Shown here in pieces: positions 10,147 to 18,201 of a stretch of 64,000 nucleotides of DNA (position 1 is its first letter; each line of letters begins with the position of its first letter). The stretch is from positions 1 to 64,000 of the forward strand of contig CAVRVH010000009.1 in NCBI GenBank assembly GCA_963724665.1, in the 5' to 3' direction. The stretch is from DASUPK01 sp963724665. GTDB taxonomy: Bacteria; Actinomycetota; Thermoleophilia; Solirubrobacterales; 70-9. The notes below the pieces were generated by a model. It did no database searches and was not told the DNA's origin. It saw nothing but the letters and a program-made list of their open reading frames with translations. The translations under genes and the position numbers were made by a program.

Positions 10147-11907
10147 ATGGGATTCTTCACGCCCTCACCCCCGCCGTTCGAGCTTGAGGAGTGGAAGGCC
10201 AAGCCGCACCTGACGCGGCTCAAGCCGCTGGTGCAGGACTGGGGGGTGAACGGGTTCGGCTCGCCGACCTTCGTCTACTTCATCTACGTCCTCAAGCTGA
10301 TCGTCTTCAGCGTCGGGGCGCTCTTCGTGATCTCGTTGACGCCGGGGCTCGGCAGCCTCGGGAACCTCAGCGATTGGTGGACGCAGCCGATCGTCTTCCA
10401 GAAGCTCGCCGTCTGGCTGCTGCTCTGGGAGATCCTCGGCCTCGGCGCCGGCTCGATGCCGCTCAGCTTCCGCTTCGTGCCGCCGATCGGGGGTGTCCTC
10501 TACTGGCTGCGCCCGGGCACCGTCCGGCTACCGCCCTGGCCCGACAGGGTGCCGTTCACCAAGGGGACGACCCGCACGTACCTCGACGTCGCCCTGTACG
10601 GCGGCGTGCTCGCCGCCGGGATCTTCCTGCTGGCCGCCACGGGGGTCGACTCGGCCGCGGGCTCCGCGGGCAAGCTGCCGCCGGCCGGCATCGCCGTGCT
10701 CCTGGGGCTCCTGGGGTTGCTCGGGCTCCGCGACAAGGTGTCCTTTCTCGGCGCACGGCCGGAGATCTACGCGACCATCCTGGCCATCGGGCTCTTCCCG
10801 GTCCAGCACTGGATCGTCGCCTGGCAGTTCTGTTTCCTGTTTATCTGGTGGGGAGCCGCATCGTCGAAGCTCAACCACCACTTCCCGTTCGTCGTCTCGA
10901 CGATGATGAGCAACGCCCCGCTGATCCAGTCTCGGGCGTTCAAGCGCCGGCTCTGGCGCGACTACCCCGAGGACATGAGGCCGTCGCGAATGGCGTCGTC
11001 GATCGCACACTTCGGCACCGTCCAGGAGTTCCTCTGGCCGCTTCTGCTGATCACGGTGGACAACGACACGGTGAGGACCATCGCGATCATCGGGATGATC
11101 CTCTTCCACCTGAACATCACCTCGATGTTCCCGCTGGCGGTGCCGCTCGAGTGGAACCTCTTCATGATCTACGGGCTGCTCTTCCTGTTCGGCCACTATG
11201 GCGACACCCCGCTTTCGACGATCGGCGATCCGCTGCTGATCGCCTTCCTGGCCGTGGCGCTGATCGGGCTGCCTTTGATCGGAGGCCTGCGTCCGGACAA
11301 GATCTCGTTCCTGCCCTCCATGCGCTACTACGCCGGCAACTGGGCGACGACGGCCTGGCTCTTCCGCAGGGGAAGCGGGGCGGAGGAGAAGCTCGACACA
11401 CAGGTCAAGAAGCCGGCGCAGATCATCGTCAAGCAGGTGGGGGAGATCTACGACCCCGAGACGGCTGAGTTCCTCCTCAACAAGGGGCTGTCCTTTCGCG
11501 CGATGCATTCGCACGGCCGAGCGCTCAATGCGCTGCTGCCGCACGCCGTCGACGATGTGGAGGACTACGACGTCCGGGAGGGCGAGCTGATCTCGAACAT
11601 CGTCAACGGCTGGAACTTCGGCGACGCGCACTTCCACGGCCGCCAGCTGCTGGAGGCGGTCCAGGAGCGCTGCGGCTTCGGGCCCGGCGACGTGCGGGTG
11701 ATCGCGCTCGAGTCGGAGCCCACGGGCTGGGGCCGCGGCCGCCAGCGATACCAGGTCTGGGATCCGGTGGACGGTCTGATGGAGGAGGGATCGGTGGCCG
11801 TCAAGGACATGATCACCCGCCAGCCCTGGCTCGACGAGCGCTACGACCTCCCGGTTGAGGTCGATCGTGGCGCCGTCTCCGGCGAAGAGCCCGTCCCGGT
11901 CGCTTGA
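10147..11907 (+). CDS. DUF3556 family polytopic membrane protein
   Basis: A 586-aa protein with about ten hydrophobic segments between residues 40 and 400 and a soluble C-terminal third. HW near the middle (PVQHWIVAWQ), the KLNHHFPFV segment and FHLNITSMFPLAVPLEWN are conserved-looking membrane motifs resembling vitamin K-dependent carboxylase/HTTM-like proteins. I recognise it as the DUF3556 family of mycobacteria and relatives; no biochemical role is known to me. An AGGAGAG ribosome site abuts the ATG. The next gene starts inside its stop codon, so the two are translationally coupled, and a shared lipid or isoprenoid pathway is a reasonable inference. Confidence 0.75.
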   Translation: MGFFTPSPPPFELEEWKAKPHLTRLKPLVQDWGVNGFGSPTFVYFIYVLKLIVFSVGALFVISLTPGLGSLGNLSDWWTQPIVFQKLAVWLLLWEILGLGAGSMPLSFRFVPPIGGVLYWLRPGTVRLPPWPDRVPFTKGTTRTYLDVALYGGVLAAGIFLLAATGVDSAAGSAGKLPPAGIAVLLGLLGLLGLRDKVSFLGARPEIYATILAIGLFPVQHWIVAWQFCFLFIWWGAASSKLNHHFPFVVSTMMSNAPLIQSRAFKRRLWRDYPEDMRPSRMASSIAHFGTVQEFLWPLLLITVDNDTVRTIAIIGMILFHLNITSMFPLAVPLEWNLFMIYGLLFLFGHYGDTPLSTIGDPLLIAFLAVALIGLPLIGGLRPDKISFLPSMRYYAGNWATTAWLFRRGSGAEEKLDTQVKKPAQIIVKQVGEIYDPETAEFLLNKGLSFRAMHSHGRALNALLPHAVDDVEDYDVREGELISNIVNGWNFGDAHFHGRQLLEAVQERCGFGPGDVRVIALESEPTGWGRGRQRYQVWDPVDGLMEEGSVAVKDMITRQPWLDERYDLPVEVDRGAVSGEEPVPVA

Positions 11908-13316
11908 GCGACGCGATCGTCGTCGGCTCGGGGCCCAACGGGCTGGCCTGTGCCGTGGAGCTGGCCCGGAATGGGGTGGACGTCACCGTCCTCGAGGCCG
12001 AGGAGCGAATCGGCGGCGGTACCCGAACCAGCGAGTTGACCGTCCCGGGGCTGCTCCACGACGACTGCTCGGCGACGCACCCGATGGCGGCGGGCTCCCC
12101 ATTCCTGCGGTCGCTCGATCTCGCCAAGCATGGCCTCGAGTGGCTGTTCCCCGAGGTCGACCTCGCGCACCCGCTCGACGACGGCAGCGCCGGCGTGATG
12201 GTGCACTCGATCGATCAGACCGCCCGCGGACTCGGGAATGACGGGCCGGCCTGGCGGCGCCTCTTCGGATCCTCGTCTGCCCACTTCGACGACCTGCTCG
12301 AGGACATGCTGGCCCCGATCATCCATCTGCCGAAGCACCCGATCCGGCTCGCACGCTTCGGCATCCCGGCGGCGGCCCCGGCCTCGGTGCTCGCCCGCTC
12401 GTTCAAGACGCCGCAGGCCCGGGCGCTCTTCGGCGGCGTCGCCGCCCACGCCTTCGCTCCGCTGACCAGGCCGATGAGCTCGTCGGTCGGCTGCGCTCTG
12501 ATCGACGCCTGCCACGCGTTCGGCTGGCCAGTCGCCAAGGGCGGCTCGCGCGCAATCACCGACGCGCTCGCATCCATTTTTCGCGAGCACGGCGGGAAGA
12601 TCGAAACCGGTCGCAGGGTCACCTCATACGACGAGCTCGGTGAGGCGGACGTCGTCGTCTTCGACCTGGCTCCGGGCGCCGTCGCCGAGATCGCGGGCGA
12701 TCGCCTGCCGGCGAGAGTCGCCCGCTCCTACCGCCGCTTCCGCCACGGCCCGGGGGCGTTCAAGCTCGACCTCGCAGTGGAGGGCGGGGTCCCGTGGACC
12801 AACGAGTCCTGCCGGCGCGCGGGGACGGTGCACGTCGCCGGCACCTTCGAGGAGATCACGATCGCGGAGCGGGCCGTCAATCGCGGCTCGATGCCGGAGC
12901 GTCCCTACATGCTCGTCGGGCAGCAGTACCTCGCAGACCCGAGTCGCTCGAAGGGCGACCTGCACCCACTCTGGGTCTACGCCCACGTTCCCAGCGGCTA
13001 CAACGGCGATGCGACGGAGTCCGTCCTCCGGCAGATCGAGCGCTTCGCCCCGGGCTTCCGGGAGCGGATCGTCGAGACGTCGGTTCGCACCCCCGCTGAC
13101 CTGGAGGCCTACAACGCCAACTACGTCGGGGGTGACATCATCACCGGCGCGAACTCCCCGATCCAGATCCTGATCCGGCCGCGCCTCGCCCTCGATCCGT
13201 ACAGCGCCGGGATCCACGGGGTCTACATCTGCTCGGCTGCGACCCCTCCAGGTGCCGGAGCGCATGGAATGAATGGCTACAACGCCGCGCGGTCCGCCCT
13301 CCGGCATCTCGGCTGA
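11904..13316 (+). CDS. Phytoene-desaturase-like FAD/NAD(P) oxidoreductase
   Basis: A 470-aa flavoprotein starting at a TTG that overlaps the upstream TGA. It opens DAIVVGSGPNGLACAVELA, a GxGxxG FAD motif, followed by VLEAEERIGGGTRTSE, the acidic ribose-binding end and GGxxRTxE. The C-terminal end reads GVYICSAATPPGAGAHGMNGYNAA, the second FAD contact typical of CrtI/CrtO-type and related NAD(P)/FAD oxidoreductases. These act on polyisoprenoid or other hydrophobic substrates. No carotenoid synthesis genes (CrtB, CrtE) are nearby, so carotenoid desaturation is not implied. It forms a pair with the DUF3556 gene. Confidence 0.85.
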   Translation: MSDAIVVGSGPNGLACAVELARNGVDVTVLEAEERIGGGTRTSELTVPGLLHDDCSATHPMAAGSPFLRSLDLAKHGLEWLFPEVDLAHPLDDGSAGVMVHSIDQTARGLGNDGPAWRRLFGSSSAHFDDLLEDMLAPIIHLPKHPIRLARFGIPAAAPASVLARSFKTPQARALFGGVAAHAFAPLTRPMSSSVGCALIDACHAFGWPVAKGGSRAITDALASIFREHGGKIETGRRVTSYDELGEADVVVFDLAPGAVAEIAGDRLPARVARSYRRFRHGPGAFKLDLAVEGGVPWTNESCRRAGTVHVAGTFEEITIAERAVNRGSMPERPYMLVGQQYLADPSRSKGDLHPLWVYAHVPSGYNGDATESVLRQIERFAPGFRERIVETSVRTPADLEAYNANYVGGDIITGANSPIQILIRPRLALDPYSAGIHGVYICSAATPPGAGAHGMNGYNAARSALRHLG

Positions 13317-13402
13317 TGCGACCTTGCTCAGTAGTTCCCCCCGACGTTCGTCGAGTATTTCCACACGTTGTGCGTGACCCCCGTCTGCGGTGATCCTTTT
13401 GC

Positions 13403-14176
13403 ATGGTCTCAGGAGAGGTATCCGGGCCAGAGGGGGTGCTGCACTCGCTCGATTGGTCGCGCAGGATCGAAGAGGCATTGGAGAGGGACCTCTTCGTTCT
13501 GCATGGCCAGCGCATCGTCGACGTCATCACCGGCGCGACGGTGCGCCATGAGCTCTTCCTCCGGATGGTCGATCGGACGCGGCTGATCCCAGCAGGCGAG
13601 TTCGTGATGGCGGCGGAGGAGTTCGGATCGATCCGGGAGATCGATCGGTGGGTTGTGGCGCGGGCGATCGAGGTCGCGGCGACCGGACAGCCCGTGGACC
13701 TGAACCTCAGCGTGAGGTCCACGGATGAGGCCATGATTGCCTTGATTCGCGACTGTCTCGGTGAAACCGAGGCCGATCCGGCCGACGTGGTCCTCGAACT
13801 CAGTGAGGCCCAGTTGACCGCGGGGCTGGAGGCCGCCGGCGCATTCGTCAACGCGGTCGCCGAGCTCGGCTGCCAGATCGCCCTGGACGGATTCATCGAG
13901 GGCGGTCCCGAGTCGTTCCTCCTTCGGCGTTTCCCGATCCGCTACGTGAAGCTCGGGGCGTCCTTCATCGACGGGCTAGCCGACGACCGGGGCAAGCGCC
14001 GTGCGATGAGCAGCGCCGTCCTCAAGGCGCATCGCTCCGGCATGCGGGTGATCGCCCAGGGAGTTGAGAGCGTCGCGGCGCTCGAGCTGCTCGAGGGTCT
14101 TGGCATCGACGAGGCCCAGGGAAATGCCCTTGGGCCCCCGGAGTCACTTGAATCCCTGATTGGCGCCAGCGTCTGA
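13403..14176 (+). CDS. Degenerate EAL-domain protein, probably catalytically inactive
   Basis: A single EAL fold of 257 aa with no sensor domain. The usual EALLR is HELFLRM, the DDFG metal site is LDGFIEG, the KID site is KLGASFI and the AEGVE glutamate is replaced by Gln (AQGVES). LNLS and LELSE remain. Losing the DD pair, the loop Glu and the second Asp removes metal ligands needed to cleave cyclic di-GMP, so it is more likely a binding or protein-interaction domain. It lies 9 kb from the intact diguanylate cyclase. No partner gene adjoins it. Confidence 0.85.
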   Translation: MVSGEVSGPEGVLHSLDWSRRIEEALERDLFVLHGQRIVDVITGATVRHELFLRMVDRTRLIPAGEFVMAAEEFGSIREIDRWVVARAIEVAATGQPVDLNLSVRSTDEAMIALIRDCLGETEADPADVVLELSEAQLTAGLEAAGAFVNAVAELGCQIALDGFIEGGPESFLLRRFPIRYVKLGASFIDGLADDRGKRRAMSSAVLKAHRSGMRVIAQGVESVAALELLEGLGIDEAQGNALGPPESLESLIGASV

Positions 14177-14256
14177 GCTCAATCCATCCGGCGGGGCGTG
14201 CCGTATCTCTGCTCGCACTCGATCACTCGAAGACAGCGCGTCGGAACGGGGGCTGG

Positions 14257-14703
14257 ATGTCCAAGCACGAGGACAGCATCAAGGATGGAGCCCAGGGTCT
14301 GCTGGATCCGGGCGAGGAGATCGCGTCGGCGCTGATCGTCTCACCGCGAGGAAGCGGCACGGCCGTCGCCGGGGGCCTTGCTGCCGGTGAAATCGGGGCG
14401 CGGTGGAGCAACAAGAACAGGGGCGCGGCGGAGGACGCCGGCCTAGTCGTCAAGCGCAGCTCGGGTCTGGCCCTGACCAACCGGCGGCTGGCCACTCTGG
14501 ACCTGGCGATCTCGCTGACCGGCGGGGTCAAGGAGGTCAAGGGACTGCTCAGTGAGGTCCCGGTGGAGACGGTCGATTCGATGAAGAGCAAGTGGAACTT
14601 GCTCACGGTCGAGGCCGGCGGGACCCAGTTCAAGCTCGAGTGCAAGCCGCCGGCGGCGAAGGCGATGGTCAAGGCGTTCGAGACCGCGAAGGCCACCGCC
14701 TGA
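14257..14703 (+). CDS. Hypothetical 148-aa soluble protein
   Basis: I do not recognise the family. It starts at ATG after a G-rich ribosome site, has a Gly/Ala-rich middle (GTAVAGGLAAGE), then SGLALTNRRLATLDLAI, a strand-turn-strand pattern like that of bacterial PH-type domains, and ends in an Ala/Lys helix. The LVVKRSSGLALTNRRL segment is the kind found in small regulatory or membrane-associated PH-like proteins, but this is only a resemblance. It ends 15 bp before the tRNA-Leu gene on the other strand. Confidence 0.6.
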   Translation: MSKHEDSIKDGAQGLLDPGEEIASALIVSPRGSGTAVAGGLAAGEIGARWSNKNRGAAEDAGLVVKRSSGLALTNRRLATLDLAISLTGGVKEVKGLLSEVPVETVDSMKSKWNLLTVEAGGTQFKLECKPPAAKAMVKAFETAKATA

Positions 14704-14718
14704 GCGGACAGCACTCGA

Positions 14719-14802
14719 TGCGGCTGAGAGGAGTCGAACCTCCACGTCCCGAAGGACACAGGCACCTGAAGCCTGCGCGTCTACCAGTTCCGCCACAGCC
14801 GC
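14719..14802 (-). tRNA. tRNA-Leu (CAG anticodon)
   Basis: Read on the minus strand, GCGGCTG at the 5' end pairs with CAGCCGC before the discriminator A. The anticodon arm is CAGGC-TTCAGGT-GCCTG, giving anticodon CAG. A long variable arm (TGTCCTTCGGGACG) and the T loop GTTCGACTC are present. CCA is not encoded. The length of 84 nt fits tRNA-Leu. Confidence 0.95.
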
Positions 14803-14857
14803 GGGGCCGTCGAAGCTTAGCCTGAGCCTGGCTACACTCACGGCCGTCACAAAACTC

Positions 14858-14930
14858 GCCGCTATCGTCTAGGGGACTAGGACGCCGGATTCTCAGTCCG
14901 GAAACCCGGGTTCGAATCCCGGTAGCGGTG
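14858..14930 (+). tRNA. tRNA-Glu (CTC anticodon); integration target
   Basis: Acceptor GCCGCTA pairs with TAGCGGT, discriminator G. The anticodon arm is CCGGA-TTCTCAG-TCCGG (anticodon CTC) and the T arm is CCGGGTTCGAATCCCGG. Length 73 nt, no CCA. It is divergent from tRNA-Leu across 55 bp that includes a TACACT -10-like box. Its 3' part is the left copy of a 45-bp attachment repeat. Confidence 0.96.
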
Positions 14931-14934
14931 CCTC
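14890..14934 (+). repeat. attL core, 45-bp direct repeat
   Basis: The repeat begins in the anticodon loop (TTCTCAG), covers the T arm and acceptor strand of tRNA-Glu and ends with CCTC beyond the gene. It is identical to the copy at 20,668. Because the left copy keeps the whole tRNA, the gene stays functional after insertion. Confidence 0.92.
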
Positions 14935-14937
14935 AGC

Positions 14938-14963
14938 AAAGCCCTCGCGTTTGCGGGGCTTTT
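14938..14963 (+). terminator. Hairpin terminator after tRNA-Glu
   Basis: AAAGCCCTCGC pairs with GCGGGGCTTT around a GTTT loop (11 pairs, one T-G), followed by TCTATTT. It lies just inside the element, so it was probably carried in to replace the native terminator. Confidence 0.75.
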
Positions 14964-14987
14964 CTATTTGGGGGTGCAGGCCGGCTC

Positions 14988-15014
14988 GAAACTTTGTCGC
15001 GAATTTGTCGCGAA
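14988..15014 (+). repeat. Left arm-type integrase site: tandem 11-bp repeat
   Basis: Two abutting copies of TTTGTCGCGAA preceded by GAAAC. The 27-bp unit recurs exactly near the other end of the element. Paired direct repeats at this distance from a core site are typical binding sites for the N-terminal arm domain of tyrosine integrases. Confidence 0.7.
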
Positions 15015-15056
15015 ATCTGCATTTCGGGGCAGCGACTGGGCGCGCCAAGCACAAGC

Positions 15057-15078
15057 GCTGCTTTGCATGGAAAGCAGC
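15057..15078 (+). repeat. Dispersed hairpin repeat, GCATGG loop class (copy 1)
   Basis: Stem GCTGCTTT / AAAGCAGC with loop GCATGG, then GGTTTGA. The same hairpin and the GGTTTGA tail recur at 52,151. Confidence 0.85.
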
Positions 15079-15163
15079 GGTTTGAGTCGTCACGCGTCAA
15101 CGCCGATACACCCAAGCGATGCGAGGGCCGATTAGCAACCGAAGGGGTGATCCGAATACGAGC

Positions 15164-15490
15164 ATGGTGCAGGTCCTCCGTGTGAGGACCCATCCTGGAA
15201 AGCGTCACGAACTGATTGAGCTACTGCCAGGTTCCCACGCGAATCGGGCCATTTGGGGGCGCGATGTCGTGATCTGGTCATCGGATCCAAACGACGAGGA
15301 CCAGCTCTTTGTGTTCGAGTACTGGAGTCATCTACAGGAATTCGCTGCGGGGTCGCACAGCGAATACGAATCGAAGTTTCACGACGAAGCTGGGCATTTG
15401 ATCGCTGAAACGTCGGTCATGTTGGAAGCCTCGCCAGCTTGGACGATGGGCGTTCCGGCCCCGGCCAAAGGCCGCGAACCGGGAAGTTGA
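15164..15490 (+). CDS. Antibiotic-biosynthesis-monooxygenase (ABM) fold protein
   Basis: The ATG at 15,164 gives 108 aa: VQVLRVRTHPGKRHELIELLPG, then VVIWSSDPNDEDQLFVFEYWSHLQEFAAGSHSEY and a closing ETSVMLE strand. A strand-helix-strand with a V-R-V-x-PG(K/R)xxEL start and an F-x-x-Y/W-x-S-x-x-x-F-x-x-H segment is the ABM/dimeric alpha-beta barrel pattern. Members include quinol monooxygenases, heme-degrading enzymes and many of unknown role. It is cargo of the tRNA-Glu element. No substrate can be proposed. Confidence 0.6.
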   Translation: MVQVLRVRTHPGKRHELIELLPGSHANRAIWGRDVVIWSSDPNDEDQLFVFEYWSHLQEFAAGSHSEYESKFHDEAGHLIAETSVMLEASPAWTMGVPAPAKGREPGS

Positions 15491-15525
15491 CCGACCAACG
15501 GCCTGCCCAAGGTCTCCGTGAGATA

Positions 15526-15547
15526 GCCGCTTTGGACGAGGAGCGGT
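15526..15547 (+). repeat. Dispersed hairpin repeat, GGACGA loop class (copy 2)
   Basis: Left stem GCCGCTTT, loop GGACGA, right side GGAGCGGT. It lies in the gap between the convergent ABM gene and small-protein gene. Confidence 0.8.
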
Positions 15548-15549
15548 GC

Positions 15550-15783
15550 CTACTCGGCACCAATGAGCTTCCCGGCTGAAGCAACTGCCTCGTCACAACA
15601 ACCGTCCAGCTGGAGTTGGAACCCCTGGGAAGTCCCGGGTCTGATCGACACAGTCACCGGCTCGCCATGGCTTGGGCACCGAAATCGTTTGACGCTCTGT
15701 TCGGCATTCCGGAGGACATCCCGTCGAACCGCCGGATCCTTCAGCAGCTCCTTGCCAATGTCCTTGTTCCATTCGAATTCCAT
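15550..15783 (-). CDS. Hypothetical 77-aa protein
   Basis: The ATG at 15,783 gives MEFEWNKDIGKELLKDP at the N-terminus, a short helical part, then KRFRCPSHGEPVTVSI and a C-terminal half with a Cys-Cys pair (LDGCCDEAVASAGKLI). Three cysteines (CPSHG and CC) hint at metal or disulfide use. I do not know the family. A GGACGA-class hairpin lies about 45 bp upstream of the start. It is cargo of the integrative element. Confidence 0.55.
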   Translation of the reverse strand: MEFEWNKDIGKELLKDPAVRRDVLRNAEQSVKRFRCPSHGEPVTVSIRPGTSQGFQLQLDGCCDEAVASAGKLIGAE

Positions 15784-15825
15784 TGCGCTTCGACCGTAGC
15801 TCGCAACCCGGATGGCGAAACAGAC

Positions 15826-15843
15826 GCTTTCGTCCAAAGCAGC
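15826..15843 (-). repeat. Dispersed hairpin repeat, GGACGA loop class (copy 3)
   Basis: On the minus strand it reads GCTGCTTT-GGACGA-AAGC. It is paired with a TCACGCG-class hairpin 33 bp away, the same arrangement as at 56.9-57.0 kb. Confidence 0.8.
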
Positions 15844-15876
15844 TATTCGGAGTTCCGCTGCTAGCCGCCGAGATGT

Positions 15877-15897
15877 CCGCTTTCACGCGTAAGCAGG
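15877..15897 (+). repeat. Dispersed hairpin repeat, TCACGCG loop class (copy 4)
   Basis: CCGCTT / AAGCAGG around TCACGCGT. The same loop recurs on the minus strand at 56,927. Confidence 0.65.
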
Positions 15898-16036
15898 CGT
15901 CTTATTTACCGGGCGTTGGTCAAACAGCGGGCGCTGAGCGAACCCTGATCCCGTCAGGGCTTACGACCAGAACTCGTCCCAAGCGTTGAGGTCAGGTCTT
16001 CAGGCGTAACCCGAACGCGGCTACCTTCCGCGGCCA

Positions 16037-17899
16037 ATGGCACCTGCCTTGACCACGGCGCTTGGGGTTGGCCTTCTTGTCCCCGTTGCGCTGCTGATGC
16101 CAACTGTCCTCCGGGTCCGTGGATGGCCCGCTTTCGTCGCAGCAGGCCTCACCACCGCATTTAGCGAGATCGTCGTCGCCTCGCTCTTAGTCACGCCCTT
16201 CGACGGGCTGACCACCGGCGGCTGGCTACTCGCGCAAGCGCTGATCAGCGCGGGCGTAGTTGCCTTGTGGATCGCGGTCGGCAAGCCCAGGATCCCGCGC
16301 CCGACTCTTCCGAATCGGGCAACGGTCATGGCACAGGCCAGGGCCAATCCGGTCCTGGCCGTTCTGGCTGCGATCGTCGTGGGTGCGCTGTCGCTTCAGC
16401 TGGTGATGGGATTCGTCGTTCCACCGAACAACTGGGACTCGATGACCTACCACTTGGCCCGAGCGGCGTTCTGGCTCCAGGAAAACAGCCTGGCCCACTT
16501 CCACAACGGGACTTCATGGCAGCTCGCCTATCCGCCGAACGGCGAGATTCTCCAAGCGTGGACCTTGTCGGTCTCTGATGGTTGGCACCTTGTAGCCGCC
16601 GTCCAGTGGTGCTCCCTAATTGGGCTGATCCCTTGCGTCTATTGCGGCACCCGTCTGCTCGGCTTTGGCTGGGCGCCGGCGCTCTGGGTGGCAGCCGTCT
16701 TCGCCCTCCTGCCGCTGCCGGTCCTCGAGGCGACGACAACTCAGAACGACCTGGTCGTGACTTTCTTCTTGGCGGGAGCGACTGTGTTCCTAGTACGCGG
16801 CCTTCGCGACCGCCACCGCGGAGAACTCCTGATCGGTGCGGTCGGCTTGGGGCTGGCGATCGGGACCAAGGGCACTGCCCTGTTCATGGCGCCGTCCCTG
16901 GCGGTGATCTTGATCGTCGCAACAAAAACCTATCGCCCTCCACCGCAGATCATTCGCCTGTCGGCTCTCCTCATCGCCGGCGGAGCGCTCGTCTTCGGTT
17001 CTTTCAGCTACTTCCAGAACATCAGTGGTTACGGCGATCCAGTAGGTCCCGTGCAAAGCGACAACGAGCGCGACAGCCCGATCTATCCGAACTTCGTGCG
17101 GTCGACCTGGATGTTCGTCGAGACCCCAGGCGCTCACATCGGTTGGCTTAACGATGGCCTCGATACGGCTCTGACCAAGGTCCTGGGTGATCAGAAGACC
17201 TTTGGCTTCTCGGGCTTCGTTGCTGACAGCACAACCAGTGAAGATCGAAGCTCGTTTGGCTACGTCGGCTGGCTGATCTTCCTCCCGGTGCTTGTCTATT
17301 TCTTGGTCGCGCCGTCGTCGCCGGGTGGCTACCGAACCGTCGCCGCGGCGGCCTTGCTGTACCTGCTGGTCTTCTGCGTCGCCAAGAGATACGACGAGTT
17401 TGTCGCCCGGCTCTTGATTCCGATGGTTGCCCTCGGCATCCCCTTGCTTGGTGCGCTCTATCGCCGCCAGCTGGTCGTTCTCCTCGTCAGTGCATTGGCG
17501 ATCGCCGGCGTCGTTCCGGCTCTCTTCGACAACCCGAATAAGCGGCTGTTTCCCAACGGCAATGCCAAGGGGATCTTTGAGCTTGATTACGACGCTCAGC
17601 AATCTGTGGCTCGACCCGACTTTCGCCATGTGTTGCCCAGGCTTGACCAGCAGATTTCGCCCAACGCCCCGGTTGGCCTCGTGGGCGGAAACAACAGTTG
17701 GTTCTATCCCTTCTTCGGGCCGGGTCTTCAGCGCCGAGTTGTGATCCTCAATCCGGACGAAGCCAGTCCAGCCCAGCTGCGTGAGCAGGGCCTGGCCGGC
17801 GCTGTCTGGCTGAACAATCCCCAGGCTCCGCCCGACTCGATTGAGCTGTCGCCTAGCTACTGGTTCGTCAGGGCCGCCCGGCCACTCGCGTCCAACTGA
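16037..17899 (+). CDS. Polytopic membrane glycosyltransferase, GT39/DUF2029-like
   Basis: A 620-aa protein with about 11-13 hydrophobic segments. The first large loop carries PPNNWDSMTYHLARAAFWLQ, with the acidic residue and YH-x-x-R pattern seen in GT-C enzymes that take sugars from polyprenyl-phosphate donors. TQNDLVVTFF and AIGTKGTALF in the following helices also fit. The last 110 residues form a soluble extracytoplasmic domain. Such enzymes modify cell-surface glycans or lipids. As element cargo it could change surface structure, which is inference. GC and codon use look less extreme than in the flanking genes (more T in third positions). Confidence 0.75.
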   Translation: MAPALTTALGVGLLVPVALLMPTVLRVRGWPAFVAAGLTTAFSEIVVASLLVTPFDGLTTGGWLLAQALISAGVVALWIAVGKPRIPRPTLPNRATVMAQARANPVLAVLAAIVVGALSLQLVMGFVVPPNNWDSMTYHLARAAFWLQENSLAHFHNGTSWQLAYPPNGEILQAWTLSVSDGWHLVAAVQWCSLIGLIPCVYCGTRLLGFGWAPALWVAAVFALLPLPVLEATTTQNDLVVTFFLAGATVFLVRGLRDRHRGELLIGAVGLGLAIGTKGTALFMAPSLAVILIVATKTYRPPPQIIRLSALLIAGGALVFGSFSYFQNISGYGDPVGPVQSDNERDSPIYPNFVRSTWMFVETPGAHIGWLNDGLDTALTKVLGDQKTFGFSGFVADSTTSEDRSSFGYVGWLIFLPVLVYFLVAPSSPGGYRTVAAAALLYLLVFCVAKRYDEFVARLLIPMVALGIPLLGALYRRQLVVLLVSALAIAGVVPALFDNPNKRLFPNGNAKGIFELDYDAQQSVARPDFRHVLPRLDQQISPNAPVGLVGGNNSWFYPFFGPGLQRRVVILNPDEASPAQLREQGLAGAVWLNNPQAPPDSIELSPSYWFVRAARPLASN

Positions 17900-17945
17900 G
17901 ACACGGCTGCCGACCTCAAACGCGCCCAGTGCTGGCCCGAAAGTA

Positions 17946-17965
17946 CCGCTTTCCATGCAAAGCGG
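17946..17965 (-). repeat. Dispersed hairpin repeat, GCATGG loop class (copy 5)
   Basis: On the minus strand CCGCTTT-GCATGG-AAAGCGG. It lies 46 bp after the glycosyltransferase stop. Confidence 0.8.
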
Positions 17966-18017
17966 CGCTTTTCGGAAGTGTCCGCGAAGTGTCCGGAAGT
18001 CCGGACGCAGGTACGGA

Positions 18018-18169
18018 CCCGCCGCCCGCACCCGCGGAAGCTTTCTAGGCACGGACCGGCCCTTCGTACGCCGCCGACTCCCCCTCCCCCACGATGTGGG
18101 GTAGCGGGGAGTCGGCGGCTAGCTACGGGCCGGTCGGAAGGGGGGTGAAGCGCGGGTGCGGGCGGCGGG
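18018..18169 (+). repeat. 152-bp nested inverted repeat upstream of the replication-relaxation-type gene
   Basis: Four concentric arms share one centre. The outer arm CCCGCCGCCCGCACCCGCG (18,018-18,036) matches 18,151-18,169 perfectly over 19 bp. GACCGGCCC (18,054) matches 18,127-18,135 over 9 bp. GCCGCCGACTCCCC (18,070) matches 18,106-18,119 over 14 bp. CCCCAC (18,087) matches GTGGGG (18,096) over 6 bp around a GAT loop. That is 48 paired positions. It lies 32 bp before a gene of a plasmid/ICE replication-relaxation type. It is too large and structured to be a simple terminator; an origin of replication or transfer is a plausible but unproven role. Confidence 0.8.
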
Positions 18170-18201
18170 ACGTTTGGTGGTGATTTGCGTCATGAGGGGT
18201 G

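Noticed and set aside
11904..13316. Carotenoid desaturase CrtI
   Set aside because: No phytoene synthase or other carotenoid genes are near, and the family covers many other substrates.
15057..17965. Hairpin repeats as a CRISPR array
   Set aside because: The copies are scattered, of both orientations and without regular spacers; no cas gene is present.
18018..18169. Nested inverted repeat as an ordinary terminator of the glycosyltransferase gene
   Set aside because: It spans 152 bp with separate arms and no U-run, and lies about 120 bp past the stop codon.
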